Shown here: piece after piece, positions 53,045 to 63,758 of the stretch
Position numbering within the stretch: position 1 is the first letter of the stretch
Layout of the letters: every line of letters begins with the position of its first letter
DNA from: Pseudomonas sp. FP453
GTDB taxonomy: Bacteria; Pseudomonadota; Gammaproteobacteria; Pseudomonadales; Pseudomonadaceae
Direction of reading: 5' to 3'
DNA length: 64,000 nt
Assembly (NCBI RefSeq): GCF_030687495.1
Contig: NZ_CP117435.1
Location: 5,398,501-5,462,500, forward strand
The notes under the pieces: generated by a model
Databases searched by the model: none
What the model was told of the DNA's origin: nothing
Seen by the model: only the letters and a program-made list of their open reading frames with translations
Made by a program: the position numbers and the translations under genes

Positions 53045-53495
53045 GCTAGACCTGCAACTGGCCACCGAAGCGCCCGCCCCCAGTGAAGAGCAGTTCCGCC
53101 AGTGGTGCGCCCTGGCCCTGCGCCAGCGCACCGCCGACTCGGAACTGACCATCCGCCTGGTGGACGAGCCCGAAGGCCGCGAACTGAACCACACCTGGCG
53201 CCAGAAGGATTACGCGACCAACGTGCTGTCCTTCCCCGCCGACGTGCCCGATGAGTTACTGGACATCCCACTGCTGGGTGACCTGGTGATCTGCGTCGAA
53301 GTCGTCGAGCGCGAGGCCAAGGAACAAGGCAAGGCACTGGAAGCCCATTGGGCACACCTGGTCATCCACGGCTGCTTGCATCTCTTGGGTTACGACCATA
53401 TAGACGATGACGAAGCCGAGGAAATGGAAACACTGGAACAAACGTTGCTTGCCGAATTGGGTCATCCAGACCCTTACGCAGATGACGAAAACTAA
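53037..53495 (+). CDS. ybeY: Endoribonuclease YbeY
   Basis: A 152-residue zinc-dependent enzyme for 16S rRNA 3'-end processing and 70S quality control. The metal-binding motif [11 protein letters not shown] is at about residues 113-123, preceded by [20 protein letters not shown]. The start at 53037 lies inside the phoH end (eight-base overlap), which implies translational coupling. corC follows. Confidence 0.95.
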   Translation: MLELDLQLATEAPAPSEEQFRQWCALALRQRTADSELTIRLVDEPEGRELNHTWRQKDYATNVLSFPADVPDELLDIPLLGDLVICVEVVEREAKEQGKALEAHWAHLVIHGCLHLLGYDHIDDDEAEEMETLEQTLLAELGHPDPYADDEN

Positions 53496-53535
53496 GACAC
53501 TCAACTGAAACAACAAAGGATTTAGAGTAATCGCT

Positions 53536-54375
53536 ATGAGCGAAGACCGATCGAGCAACGGGCAGAAGTCATGGCTGGGTAAACTGACCCAGGCTTTTGC
53601 CCACGAGCCGAAAAACCGCCAGGAGCTGCTGGAGCTGCTGCGCGAGGCCCACCAGAACAAATTGCTGGACAGCGAAGCGCTGGCCATCGTCGAGGGCGCC
53701 ATCCAGGTCGCTGACCTGCAAGTACGTGACATCATGGTCCCGCGCTCGCAGATGATCAGCATCAAGGCGACCCAGACTCCACGGGAATTCCTCCCGGCCG
53801 TGATCGACTCGGCGCACTCGCGCTACCCGGTGATCGGTGAAAGCCACGACGACGTCATGGGCGTCCTGCTGGCCAAGGACTTGCTGCCGCTGATCCTCAA
53901 GGAGAACGGCGACAACTTCAACATCAAGGACTTGCTGCGCCCGGCCACCTTCGTGCCCGAGTCCAAGCGCCTGAATGTGCTGCTGCGCGAGTTCCGCGCC
54001 AACCACAACCACATGGCCATCGTGATCGACGAATACGGCGGCGTGGCGGGCCTGGTGACCATTGAAGACGTGCTGGAACAGATCGTCGGCGACATCGAAG
54101 ACGAGCACGACGTCGAGGAAGACAGCTACATCAAGCCGCTGCCCAGCGGTGACTTCCTGATCAAGGCGCTGACGCCGATCGAGAACTTCAACGAGTTCTT
54201 CGACAGCGAATTCTCCGACGATGAATTCGACACTGTGGGCGGCCTGGTGATGAATGCGTTTGGCCATCTGCCAAAACGCAATGAAACCACCGAGATCGGC
54301 GCGTATCGCTTCCGTATCCTCAACGCGGACAGCCGTCGTATCCATCTGATCCGCCTGACACCTATTGCCCGCTAA
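53536..54375 (+). CDS. corC: CBS-domain transporter-associated protein CorC
   Basis: A 279-residue cytoplasmic protein. Two CBS domains (VRDIMVPRSQMISIKATQTP and LLRPATFVPESKRLNVLLRE) are followed by a CorC_HlyC domain (AYRFRILNADSRRIHLIRL). CorC is linked to Mg/Co efflux and here belongs to the phoH-ybeY-corC-lnt operon, which has an envelope/ribosome maintenance theme. Confidence 0.95.
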   Translation: MSEDRSSNGQKSWLGKLTQAFAHEPKNRQELLELLREAHQNKLLDSEALAIVEGAIQVADLQVRDIMVPRSQMISIKATQTPREFLPAVIDSAHSRYPVIGESHDDVMGVLLAKDLLPLILKENGDNFNIKDLLRPATFVPESKRLNVLLREFRANHNHMAIVIDEYGGVAGLVTIEDVLEQIVGDIEDEHDVEEDSYIKPLPSGDFLIKALTPIENFNEFFDSEFSDDEFDTVGGLVMNAFGHLPKRNETTEIGAYRFRILNADSRRIHLIRLTPIAR

Positions 54376-54383
54376 GGAATGAC

Positions 54384-55908
54384 ATGCAGCGCCTAACCCG
54401 CCCCGGCTGGCCCGGTAATTTGCTGGCCGCGGTGGCCGGCGCCATCACCACCCTGGCGCTGGCGCCGTTCGATCTATGGCCGTTTGCGCTGATCGCCGTC
54501 GGATTGTTCTATATCGGCCTGCGGGAACTGAGCCCACGCCAAGCCCTGGGGCGTGGCTGGTGCTTTGGTTTCGGCCTGTTTGGCGCCGGTACCAGCTGGA
54601 TCTACTACAGCATCCACCACTTCGGCGGCGCTTCGGTGCTGCTGGCGGGCTTGCTGATGCTGGCGTTTACCGCTGCCATCGCCCTGTTCTTCGCCCTGCC
54701 CGCCTGGTTGTGGGCACGCTGGCTGCGCCGCAATGAAGCGCCGCTGGCCGATGCGCTGACCTTTGCAGCCTTGTGGGTCGGCCAGGAAGCATTCCGCGGC
54801 TGGTTCCTCACCGGTTTCCCGTGGCTTTATTCCGGCTACAGCCAGCTCGACGGCCCATTGACTGGCCTCGCGCCGTTGGGTGGGATGTGGCTGATTTCCT
54901 TCGCCCTGGCGCTGACCGCCGCCGTGCTGTGCAACCTGCCGCGCCTGTTGGCGAGCAAGCGCAACGCCTTTATCGGCGCGGGCCTGGTGTTGTTGGTGGC
55001 GCCATGGGCCATCGGCCTGGCACTCAAGCATCACGCCTGGACCTCGCCGTCCGGCGCACCGCTGACCGTCGCCGCGATCCAGGGCAACGTCGAACAAAGC
55101 ATGAAGTGGGACCCCGAGCAGCTCAATGCGCAGCTGGCGCTGTACCGCGACATGAGCTTCGCCTCCAAGCCGGTGGACCTGCTGATCTGGCCGGAAACCG
55201 CCGTGCCAGTACTCAAGGAGTCGGTTGAAGGCTACCTGGGGATGATGGGCAAGTTCGCCGCCGACCGGCACAGCGCGCTGATCACCGGCGTGCCGATCCG
55301 CCAGGAAGTGCATCACCAGAAGCGTTACTTCAACGGCATCACCGTGGTCGGCGAAGGCGAAGGCACTTACCTCAAGCAGAAACTGGTGCCGTTTGGCGAG
55401 TACGTGCCGTTGCAGGACATGCTGCGCGGGCTGATTGCCTTCTTCGACCTGCCGATGTCGGACTTCGCCCGCGGCCCGGAAGACCAGCCGATGTTGCAGG
55501 CCAAGGGCTATCAGATTGCGCCGTTCATTTGCTACGAAGTGGTGTACCCGGAGTTCGCCGCTGGCCTTTCCGCCCGCAGCGACTTGTTGCTGACCATCAG
55601 CAACGACACCTGGTTCGGCACCTCCATCGGCCCCTTGCAGCACCTGCAAATGGCGCAGATGCGTGCCCTGGAAGCCGGCCGCTGGATGATCCGCGCCACC
55701 AACAACGGCGTGACTGGCCTGATCAAACCCGTACGGGCAGATCACGGCGCAGATCCCGCAGTTCGAGCGCGGGATTCTGTATGGCGAAGTGGTGCCTATG
55801 CACAACCTCACCCCGTACCTGCAATGGCGGTCATGGCCGTTGATTATTGTGTGTGTGCTGCTGTTTGGCTGGGCGCTGCTGGCCGGTCGAATGGCCAAGA
55901 CGGTCTAA
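54384..55908 (+). CDS. lnt: Apolipoprotein N-acyltransferase, frame broken once as read
   Basis: A membrane enzyme adding the third acyl chain to lipoproteins. Six to eight N-terminal helices are followed by a nitrilase domain with the catalytic Glu in WPETAVP, Lys in KQKLVPFGEYVPL and Cys in APFICYEVVYPE. After IRATNNGVTGLI the frame fails: one extra A in AAA at 55725-55727. Taking out one A continues as NPYGQITAQIPQFERG and ends at the TAA at 55906-55908, giving 507 residues, normal for Pseudomonas. Lnt is essential in E. coli, so I infer that the gene is intact in the cell. Confidence 0.9.
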
Positions 55909-55943
55909 GGGACACCACAAAACCCATGTGGGAACTCGCTTGC

Positions 55944-56026
55944 GTGGGAGCTGGCTTGCCTGCGATGCAGACACCTCGGTACCAGTTGTACTGAGGTGAT
56001 GCCATCGCAGGCAAGCCAGCTCCCAC
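55944..56026. repeat. REP inverted pair (REPIN), long-loop subtype
   Basis: Same subtype as 39225-39311, with the internal loop hairpin (CACCTCGGT... ...CTGAGGTG). A truncated REP head (GTGGGAACTCGCTTGC) precedes it at 55928-55943. Confidence 0.93.
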
Positions 56027-56048
56027 ATTTGATCTGCTGTGCTGCGGG

Positions 56049-56810
56049 TTATCGGTAGAACAATCGGTAACCTATCTGCCCCACCGCCTCATTGATCAAC
56101 TGCCCGCTCTGCCAGATCGACTTGAATTCCGGCATCCAGCCGCCCAACGGCCGGGCATTGTCCACACCAAGGAAACCGACCGGCCCTGGCACCACCGTGA
56201 AGCCGGCCTGCTCAAAGCTCCACACCGAACGCGGCATGTGCCAGGCCTGGGTAACCACCACCACGCGCTTGATACCTTCGGGCAGCAAAATCTCAGCACT
56301 CATCTGCGCATTTTCCCAAGTGGTCCGGCTGCGCTCTTCCCTCCAGCGCACCGTAACGCCGAAGTCATCCTTCATCGACACCGCCATCAACTCGCCCTCG
56401 CTGGGTGGCGTGCCATAGTGCAACCCTCCGCTGGTCAACACCGGCAACCCCGATGCCTTGGCGAGGCGTGCCGCATAACGCTCACGTTCAAGCCCGATGC
56501 CGGTGGGCTGATCGGCGCCCCACGCCGGATCGCCGCGCTCACGCCCCGAACCCAGCACCACAATGGCGTCGGCGCGTTGCGCCAGGGTTGCCCACTCTTC
56601 CCGCACCAACGGCGGCTCAGTCTCAAGGGTGTGAGCGCCCCACTCCACCATCACCGGCAAACTCATCAACCACATGCCGCCCAGCCCCAGCGCAAAGCAG
56701 CACCCGGCCAGCCGCGGGCGGCTGCGACGCAACCACCAGGCAAGCGCCAGCAGCAGCAAGAAAAGGCCGGGGGGCAATAACAGTTGCTTGATGAAATAAC
56801 GAAAAGGCAT
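56049..56810 (-). CDS. YdcF/ElyC family membrane protein
   Basis: A 253-residue protein with two N-terminal helices (FIKQLLLPPGLFLLLLALAW and CCFALGLGGMWLMSLP) and a DUF218 domain (ADAIVVLGSGRERGD, GIGLERERYAARLAK, SRTTWENAQMSAEI, VVVVTQAWHMPRS). ElyC is linked to peptidoglycan and envelope homeostasis in E. coli; this family member is not tested. A perfect hairpin covers the ribosome-binding region right before its start. Confidence 0.9.
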   Translation of the reverse strand: MPFRYFIKQLLLPPGLFLLLLALAWWLRRSRPRLAGCCFALGLGGMWLMSLPVMVEWGAHTLETEPPLVREEWATLAQRADAIVVLGSGRERGDPAWGADQPTGIGLERERYAARLAKASGLPVLTSGGLHYGTPPSEGELMAVSMKDDFGVTVRWREERSRTTWENAQMSAEILLPEGIKRVVVVTQAWHMPRSVWSFEQAGFTVVPGPVGFLGVDNARPLGGWMPEFKSIWQSGQLINEAVGQIGYRLFYR

Positions 56811-56832
56811 CGGGCATCTCCAAAGATGCCCG
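56811..56832 (-). promoter_or_regulatory. Hairpin enclosing the ribosome site of the YdcF-family gene
   Basis: CGGGCATCT / AGATGCCCG is a perfect nine-base stem with a four-base loop (read on the minus strand: CGGGCATCTTTGGAGATGCCCG) that ends one base before the ATG. The GGAG is within the loop and stem, so folding would hide it. Confidence 0.6.
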
Positions 56833-56906
56833 AAGCCTAGATGCAACGGGATTTAGCGACAATCTTTACCAGCACAATTAAGAAGGTTTACAGATAACGC
56901 TGTGCA

Positions 56907-57224
56907 TCACTTGCACCGTACGGCCCGAAGCTTTTCCGGGCCGCGAGCGGCAGGCAAGTCTTTCAGCCAAACCACCTTGGCCGAGCGCAAAGACTCTTGG
57001 GCGAGCGGGGAGGCCTGCCCAAACGATGCGCGGTGGTGATTGGACTCCAGGAAAACCTTGATCAGTTCAAGCTCTGCCTGGCTCAAGCCACGCAACTCCA
57101 GCTCCTCAGGCCGCTCATCACACAATCGGCCCGCTGTTTTTGCTGCATCCAATGCACGACCCAAACGGTCGATCAGTCCTTCGTACAACTGCGGTTTCGT
57201 TAAAGTTCGCTGCGATTCAGCCAT
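56907..57224 (-). CDS. Uncharacterised protein upstream of leuS
   Basis: A 105-residue protein starting MAESQRTLTKPQLYEGLIDRL. It is helical and charged with no membrane segment or signal peptide, and one Cys in the GRLCDE segment. A similar small gene is found at this position in pseudomonads, which supports it as real. No function can be read. It diverges from leuS. Confidence 0.75.
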   Translation of the reverse strand: MAESQRTLTKPQLYEGLIDRLGRALDAAKTAGRLCDERPEELELRGLSQAELELIKVFLESNHHRASFGQASPLAQESLRSAKVVWLKDLPAARGPEKLRAVRCK

Positions 57225-57240
57225 CCCCTCACCTCATTGA

Positions 57241-60094
<2,854 letters not shown>

Positions 60095-60103
60095 ATCGGA
60101 TCG

Positions 60104-60127
60104 GGCGCGGGGTTCGAACCCCGCGCC
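60104..60127. terminator. Perfect palindrome after leuS
   Basis: A 24-base perfect palindrome (GGCGCGGGGTTC and its complement) lies 10 bases after the leuS stop. It can form a very stable hairpin that may end or attenuate transcription before lptE; no T run follows. Confidence 0.6.
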
Positions 60128-60183
60128 GAACAAAACCTTCAGGGCCTCGATAAGGCCCACCTGGTTTCAAGGGGAGCAACACA

Positions 60184-60789
60184 ATGATCAAACGCAATCT
60201 GCTGGTGATGGGCCTTGCCGTACTGCTGAGCGCTTGCGGCTTCCAGCTGCGCGGTACCGGCACCAATGACCTGACGATCAAGGAACTGGATGTCAGCGCA
60301 CGCGACGCCTACGGCGATACCGTGACCCAGCTGCGCCAGGTTCTGGAAAGCAGCGGCGTGCACGTCTACACCGGCGCGACCTACAAGCTGTTCCTGGCCA
60401 ACGAGAAAGATACCCAGCGCAACCTGAGCTACGCCAGTGCTGGCCGCGCATCGGACATTGAACTGGCCACCGAGCTGATCTTCGAAGTCCGTGGCCGTGA
60501 TCAGTTGCCGCTGATGGGTGACAAGATCGTCGTGCAGAAAATCGTCAGCCACGATGGCAACAACCTGGTCGGCTCAGACTCCGAGACCATCCAGGTACGC
60601 AAGGAAATCCGTCGCGAACTGGTACAGCGCGTGATGTTGCGCCTGCAGATGCTCACACCGGAAAAACTCGCAACCTTGCAGCAAGCCGCCGACAACAAGG
60701 CCAAGGCTGACGCCGACGCCCTGAAAGCCGCGCAAGAGTACGAAGACAACACGCCGAAACAATCGCCTGTTGAAGTCCCTGTCGAGTAA
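60184..60789 (+). CDS. lptE: LPS-assembly lipoprotein LptE
   Basis: A 201-residue outer-membrane lipoprotein that plugs the LptD barrel in lipopolysaccharide export. The lipobox VLLSACGFQLRG is standard for LptE (RlpB), followed by DLTIKELDVSARD and VTQLRQVLESSGV. The C-terminus (NKAKADADALKAAQEYED) is a charged helix with a PVEVPVE end. leuS-lptE-holA is the conserved gene order. Confidence 0.95.
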   Translation: MIKRNLLVMGLAVLLSACGFQLRGTGTNDLTIKELDVSARDAYGDTVTQLRQVLESSGVHVYTGATYKLFLANEKDTQRNLSYASAGRASDIELATELIFEVRGRDQLPLMGDKIVVQKIVSHDGNNLVGSDSETIQVRKEIRRELVQRVMLRLQMLTPEKLATLQQAADNKAKADADALKAAQEYEDNTPKQSPVEVPVE

Positions 60790-60794
60790 GCCAG

Positions 60795-60817
60795 ACGGGG
60801 CGCCCCAGGCGCCCCGT
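60795..60817 (+). terminator. Strong hairpin between lptE and holA
   Basis: ACGGGGCGCC-CCA-GGCGCCCCGT is a perfect ten-base stem just after the lptE stop and 11 bases before holA. No T run follows, so it may be an mRNA-stabilising or attenuating hairpin rather than a full terminator. Confidence 0.55.
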
Positions 60818-60828
60818 TCGCCCCGCCT

Positions 60829-61866
60829 ATGAAACTCGCCCCCGCCCAACTCGCCAAACACCTGCAAGGTGGCCTTGCACCTGTCTATATCGTCAGCGGT
60901 GATGACCCGCTGCTGTGCCAGGAAGCCGCCGACGCCATCCGCACCGCCGCACGCCAGCAAGGTTTCGATGAACGCCAAGTGTTCAGCGCCGACGCCAGTT
61001 TCGACTGGGGCACGTTGCTGCAAGCGGGGGCGAGCATGTCGCTGTTCGCCGAAAAACGCCTGCTGGAACTGCGCCTGCCGTCCGGCAAGCCCGGTGACAA
61101 GGGCGCTGCAGCCCTGATGGAATACTGCTCACGCCCGGCCGAAGACACGGTGCTGTTGATCAGCCTGCCCAAGCTCGACGGCAGTGCGCAGAAAACCAAG
61201 TGGGGCAAGGCGTTGGTGGAGGGTGCGCAGACCCAGTTCATCCAGATCTGGCCGGTGGACAGCAATCAGTTGCCGCAATGGATTCGTCAGCGCCTGTCCC
61301 AGTCGGGGCTGTCGGCGACGCAAGATGCTGTGGAACTGATCGCCGCGCGGGTAGAAGGCAACTTGCTGGCCGCCGCCCAAGAGATCGAAAAGCTCAAGCT
61401 GATGGCCGAGGACGGGCAGATCACCGTCGAAACCGTGCAAGGTGCGGTGGCTGACAGTGCGCGGTTTGACGTGTTCGGGCTGGTGGATGCCATTCTCAAC
61501 GGCGAACCCGCCCACGCCTTGCGCATGCTCGAAGGCCTGCGCGGCGAAGGCGTGGAGCCACCGGTGATTCTCTGGGCCCTGGCCCGTGAGCTGCGGGTGC
61601 TGGCCAATATTGCCCTGCAATACAGCCAGGGCACGCCATTGGACAAATGCTTCAGCCAGGCCCGGCCACCGGTGTGGGACAAGCGCAAACCCCTGATGAG
61701 CAAAGCCCTGCAACGGCACTCGGCGCAACGCTGGGCGCAGCTGTTGCTGGAAGCTCAGCGCATCGATGCGCAGATCAAGGGCCAGGCCGCGGGCTCGCCG
61801 TGGATGAGTTTGAGCCGCCTGTCGCTGTTGATGGCCGGCCAGCGCCTGACACTGCCTGCCGAATAA
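60829..61866 (+). CDS. holA: DNA polymerase III subunit delta
   Basis: A 345-residue clamp-loader wrench. The N-terminal part (MKLAPAQLAKHLQGGLAPVY and IVSGDDPLLCQEAADAIR) and the SLFAEKRLLELRLPSGKPG segment match HolA; the C-terminal collar contains KPLMSKALQRHSAQRWAQLL. It interacts with the beta clamp and delta prime. It is the third gene of the leuS-lptE-holA run, 39 bases after lptE. Confidence 0.95.
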   Translation: MKLAPAQLAKHLQGGLAPVYIVSGDDPLLCQEAADAIRTAARQQGFDERQVFSADASFDWGTLLQAGASMSLFAEKRLLELRLPSGKPGDKGAAALMEYCSRPAEDTVLLISLPKLDGSAQKTKWGKALVEGAQTQFIQIWPVDSNQLPQWIRQRLSQSGLSATQDAVELIAARVEGNLLAAAQEIEKLKLMAEDGQITVETVQGAVADSARFDVFGLVDAILNGEPAHALRMLEGLRGEGVEPPVILWALARELRVLANIALQYSQGTPLDKCFSQARPPVWDKRKPLMSKALQRHSAQRWAQLLLEAQRIDAQIKGQAAGSPWMSLSRLSLLMAGQRLTLPAE

Positions 61867-61891
61867 ACCCCTCCAGACACTGCACTTCCCT

Positions 61892-61979
61892 GTGGGAGCT
61901 GGCTTGCCTGCGATAGCGGTGTATCAGTGGCAGAGATGCCAGCTGACCCACCGCTATCGCAGGCAAGCCAGCTCCCACA
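61892..61979. repeat. REP inverted pair (REPIN)
   Basis: Standard outward-facing pair between holA and arfA. Confidence 0.95.
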
Positions 61980-62081
61980 TTTTTGATCGCATTTACAATT
62001 TCTAAGAGGTGCCAGCCTTTACAGCGGCCAAACTTCGGCAGATGATTTGCCCCGTTCCAACCCACCCAGAGAGTACCCACC

Positions 62082-62246
62082 ATGAGCAAAAAGCCATCCA
62101 AGCATGGCCCCAACAAGGCCAAGTCCATCATCGCCCAGCCACTGTTCCGCAGCCGTCAGGAACGCGCCGGCAAGGGCAAAGGCAGCTACCGCCGCGAAGC
62201 CTTCCAGTCTAATAGCTGGGAGGCTTCTTACTTTCTGGCTGCCTGA
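62082..62246 (+). CDS. arfA: Alternative ribosome-rescue factor A
   Basis: A 54-residue basic protein starting MSKKPSKHGPNKAKSI. The segment QPLFRSRQERAGKGKGSYRR matches the ArfA core (PLFRxRVExxKKGKGSYxR of E. coli), and NSWEAS corresponds to its NWEAS. ArfA rescues ribosomes stalled on non-stop mRNA by recruiting RF2, as backup to tmRNA. The tail after the NSWEAS motif is shortened to YFLAA. A terminator-like hairpin at 62196-62227 lies inside the coding sequence, which in E. coli gives a truncated non-stop mRNA and tmRNA control. Confidence 0.9.
   Translation: MSKKPSKHGPNKAKSIIAQPLFRSRQERAGKGKGSYRREAFQSNSWEASYFLAA
62196..62227 (+). terminator. Intragenic hairpin in arfA
   Basis: GAAGCCTTCCAG-(8)-CTGGGAGGCTTC is a 12-base stem with one G-U pair, followed by TTACTTTCT. 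It begins 114 bases into the 165-base reading frame, so transcripts ending or cut here lack the stop codon. Confidence 0.75.
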
Positions 62247-62307
62247 AGGCAAGCGCCCCTTTGGCATGATAAGGTCTGCACCTGATTTGTAATCCCTGGA
62301 CCTGTGC

Positions 62308-63633
62308 ATGCCCTCTTGTCTCTCCCGTCGTTGGCACCTTCGCCAATTGATCGCTGCCTCCAGCCTCATTCTGCTCGTCGCCTGTGCGGAGAAACCGACC
62401 GCCGCCGACGCTCAACCCCTGCCGAAACTCCAGACCGCTCCAGTCGTGGCCCCCGCTGTCGTGGCGCCCCTGGCCGTGGACAACCTGGATATCCAGCCGA
62501 CCCAGACCTTCGCCGAATGGCAGGCCGGGTTTCGCGAGCAAGCCCTGAAAGCCGGGATCACGCCTGCCGTCTTTGACAATGCCTTTGCCAACGTCACGCC
62601 AGACATGGCCGTCATCCGCGCCGACCGCAGCCAGCCGGAATTTTCCCGGCCGGTGTGGGAATACCTCAACGGCGCCCTGTCGCCGCTGCGTGTGCGCAAT
62701 GGCCAGGCACTGCTGATCAAGTACGCCGACATCCTGCAACGCATCGAAGAGCGCTATGGCGTGGATCGCCAGGCCCTGGTCTCGGTATGGGGCATGGAAA
62801 GCAACTTCGGCCAGTTCCAGGGTAACAACTCGGTGATCCGTTCCCTGGCGACCCTGGCCTATGAAGGCCGTCGCCCGGCGTTTGCCCAGGCGCAACTGCT
62901 GGCGGCGCTGCAAATCATCCAGCACGGTGATATCCAGGCCGATCAGATGAAAGGCTCCTGGGCCGGCGCCATGGGCCAGACCCAGTTCATCCCGACCACC
63001 TACAACACCCATGCCGTGGATTTCGATGGCGACGGTCGCCGCGATATCTGGAACAGCCCGGCCGACGCCCTCGCCTCCACCGCGCACTACCTGCAAAGCT
63101 CCGGCTGGCAGAAAGGCCAGCCGTGGGGGTTTGAGGTCAATCGACTGCCAGCAGACTTCGATTACGCCCTGGCCGATGGGGGTGTGCGCAAGACCGTCGC
63201 CGACTGGCTGAAACTGGGCATCCAGTTGCCACCTGGCGCGAGCATGCCGCCGAACGTCGACCAGTTGTCCGCCGCCCTGCTACTGCCGGCGGGTTACCGT
63301 GGGCCAGCGTTCCTGGTGCTGGATAACTTCCGCGCGATCCTCAAGTACAACAACTCGTCGTCCTACGCGCTGGCGGTCGGCCTGCTGTCGGAACGGTTTG
63401 GTGGCGGTGGTGTGATTCGTGGCGATTGGCCGAAGGATGAACTGCCGCTGAGTCGTTCCCAGCGCATCGACTTGCAGACCGTGCTGAACGCCAAGGGCTA
63501 TGAGGCCGGCAACCCGGACGGGATTATCGGCGCCAATACGCGCAAGGCGATTCGGGCGGCGCAGCAGTCGTTGGGGTGGCCGGCGGATGGGTATCCTACT
63601 GTGAAGCTGTTGGAGTCTTTGCAAAACCGATAA
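62308..63633 (+). CDS. Lytic murein transglycosylase, MltB family lipoprotein
   Basis: A 441-residue periplasmic enzyme cleaving peptidoglycan glycan strands to 1,6-anhydro ends. Lipobox LLVACAE (Cys29), SLT_2 domain with catalytic Glu in VSVWGMESNFGQFQG, GAMGQTQFIPTTYNTHAVDF and DGRRDIWNSPADALASTAHY, then a C-terminal PG_binding_1 domain (RIDLQTVLNAKGYEAGNPDG, TRKAIRAAQQSLG). It lies next to the ldcA gene (another peptidoglycan enzyme), as seen in other pseudomonads. Which MltB paralogue it is cannot be fixed by eye. Confidence 0.92.
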   Translation: MPSCLSRRWHLRQLIAASSLILLVACAEKPTAADAQPLPKLQTAPVVAPAVVAPLAVDNLDIQPTQTFAEWQAGFREQALKAGITPAVFDNAFANVTPDMAVIRADRSQPEFSRPVWEYLNGALSPLRVRNGQALLIKYADILQRIEERYGVDRQALVSVWGMESNFGQFQGNNSVIRSLATLAYEGRRPAFAQAQLLAALQIIQHGDIQADQMKGSWAGAMGQTQFIPTTYNTHAVDFDGDGRRDIWNSPADALASTAHYLQSSGWQKGQPWGFEVNRLPADFDYALADGGVRKTVADWLKLGIQLPPGASMPPNVDQLSAALLLPAGYRGPAFLVLDNFRAILKYNNSSSYALAVGLLSERFGGGGVIRGDWPKDELPLSRSQRIDLQTVLNAKGYEAGNPDGIIGANTRKAIRAAQQSLGWPADGYPTVKLLESLQNR

Positions 63634-63651
63634 GTCTGCTTATGGCTACTA

Positions 63652-63739
63652 CCGCTATCGCAGGCAAGCCAGCTCCCACATTCGACCGCATTCCAAAGGA
63701 TGTACACGGTTGAATGTGGGAGCTGGCTTGCCTGCGATG
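63652..63739. repeat. Two REP elements, GTGGG ends facing inward
   Basis: GCTATCGC...GCTCCCAC (63652-63680) and GTGGGAGCTGGCTTGCCTGC (63716-63739) separated by about 35 bases. Confidence 0.9.
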
Positions 63740-63758
63740 ACGCCATCACAAGCACCAA

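Noticed and set aside
60104..60127. T-arm-like sequence GGTTCGAACC that could signal a tRNA gene
   Set aside because: The sequence is a perfect palindrome that continues beyond a T arm, and no anticodon arm, D arm or acceptor stem can be made from the flanks, which are the leuS stop and the lptE leader.
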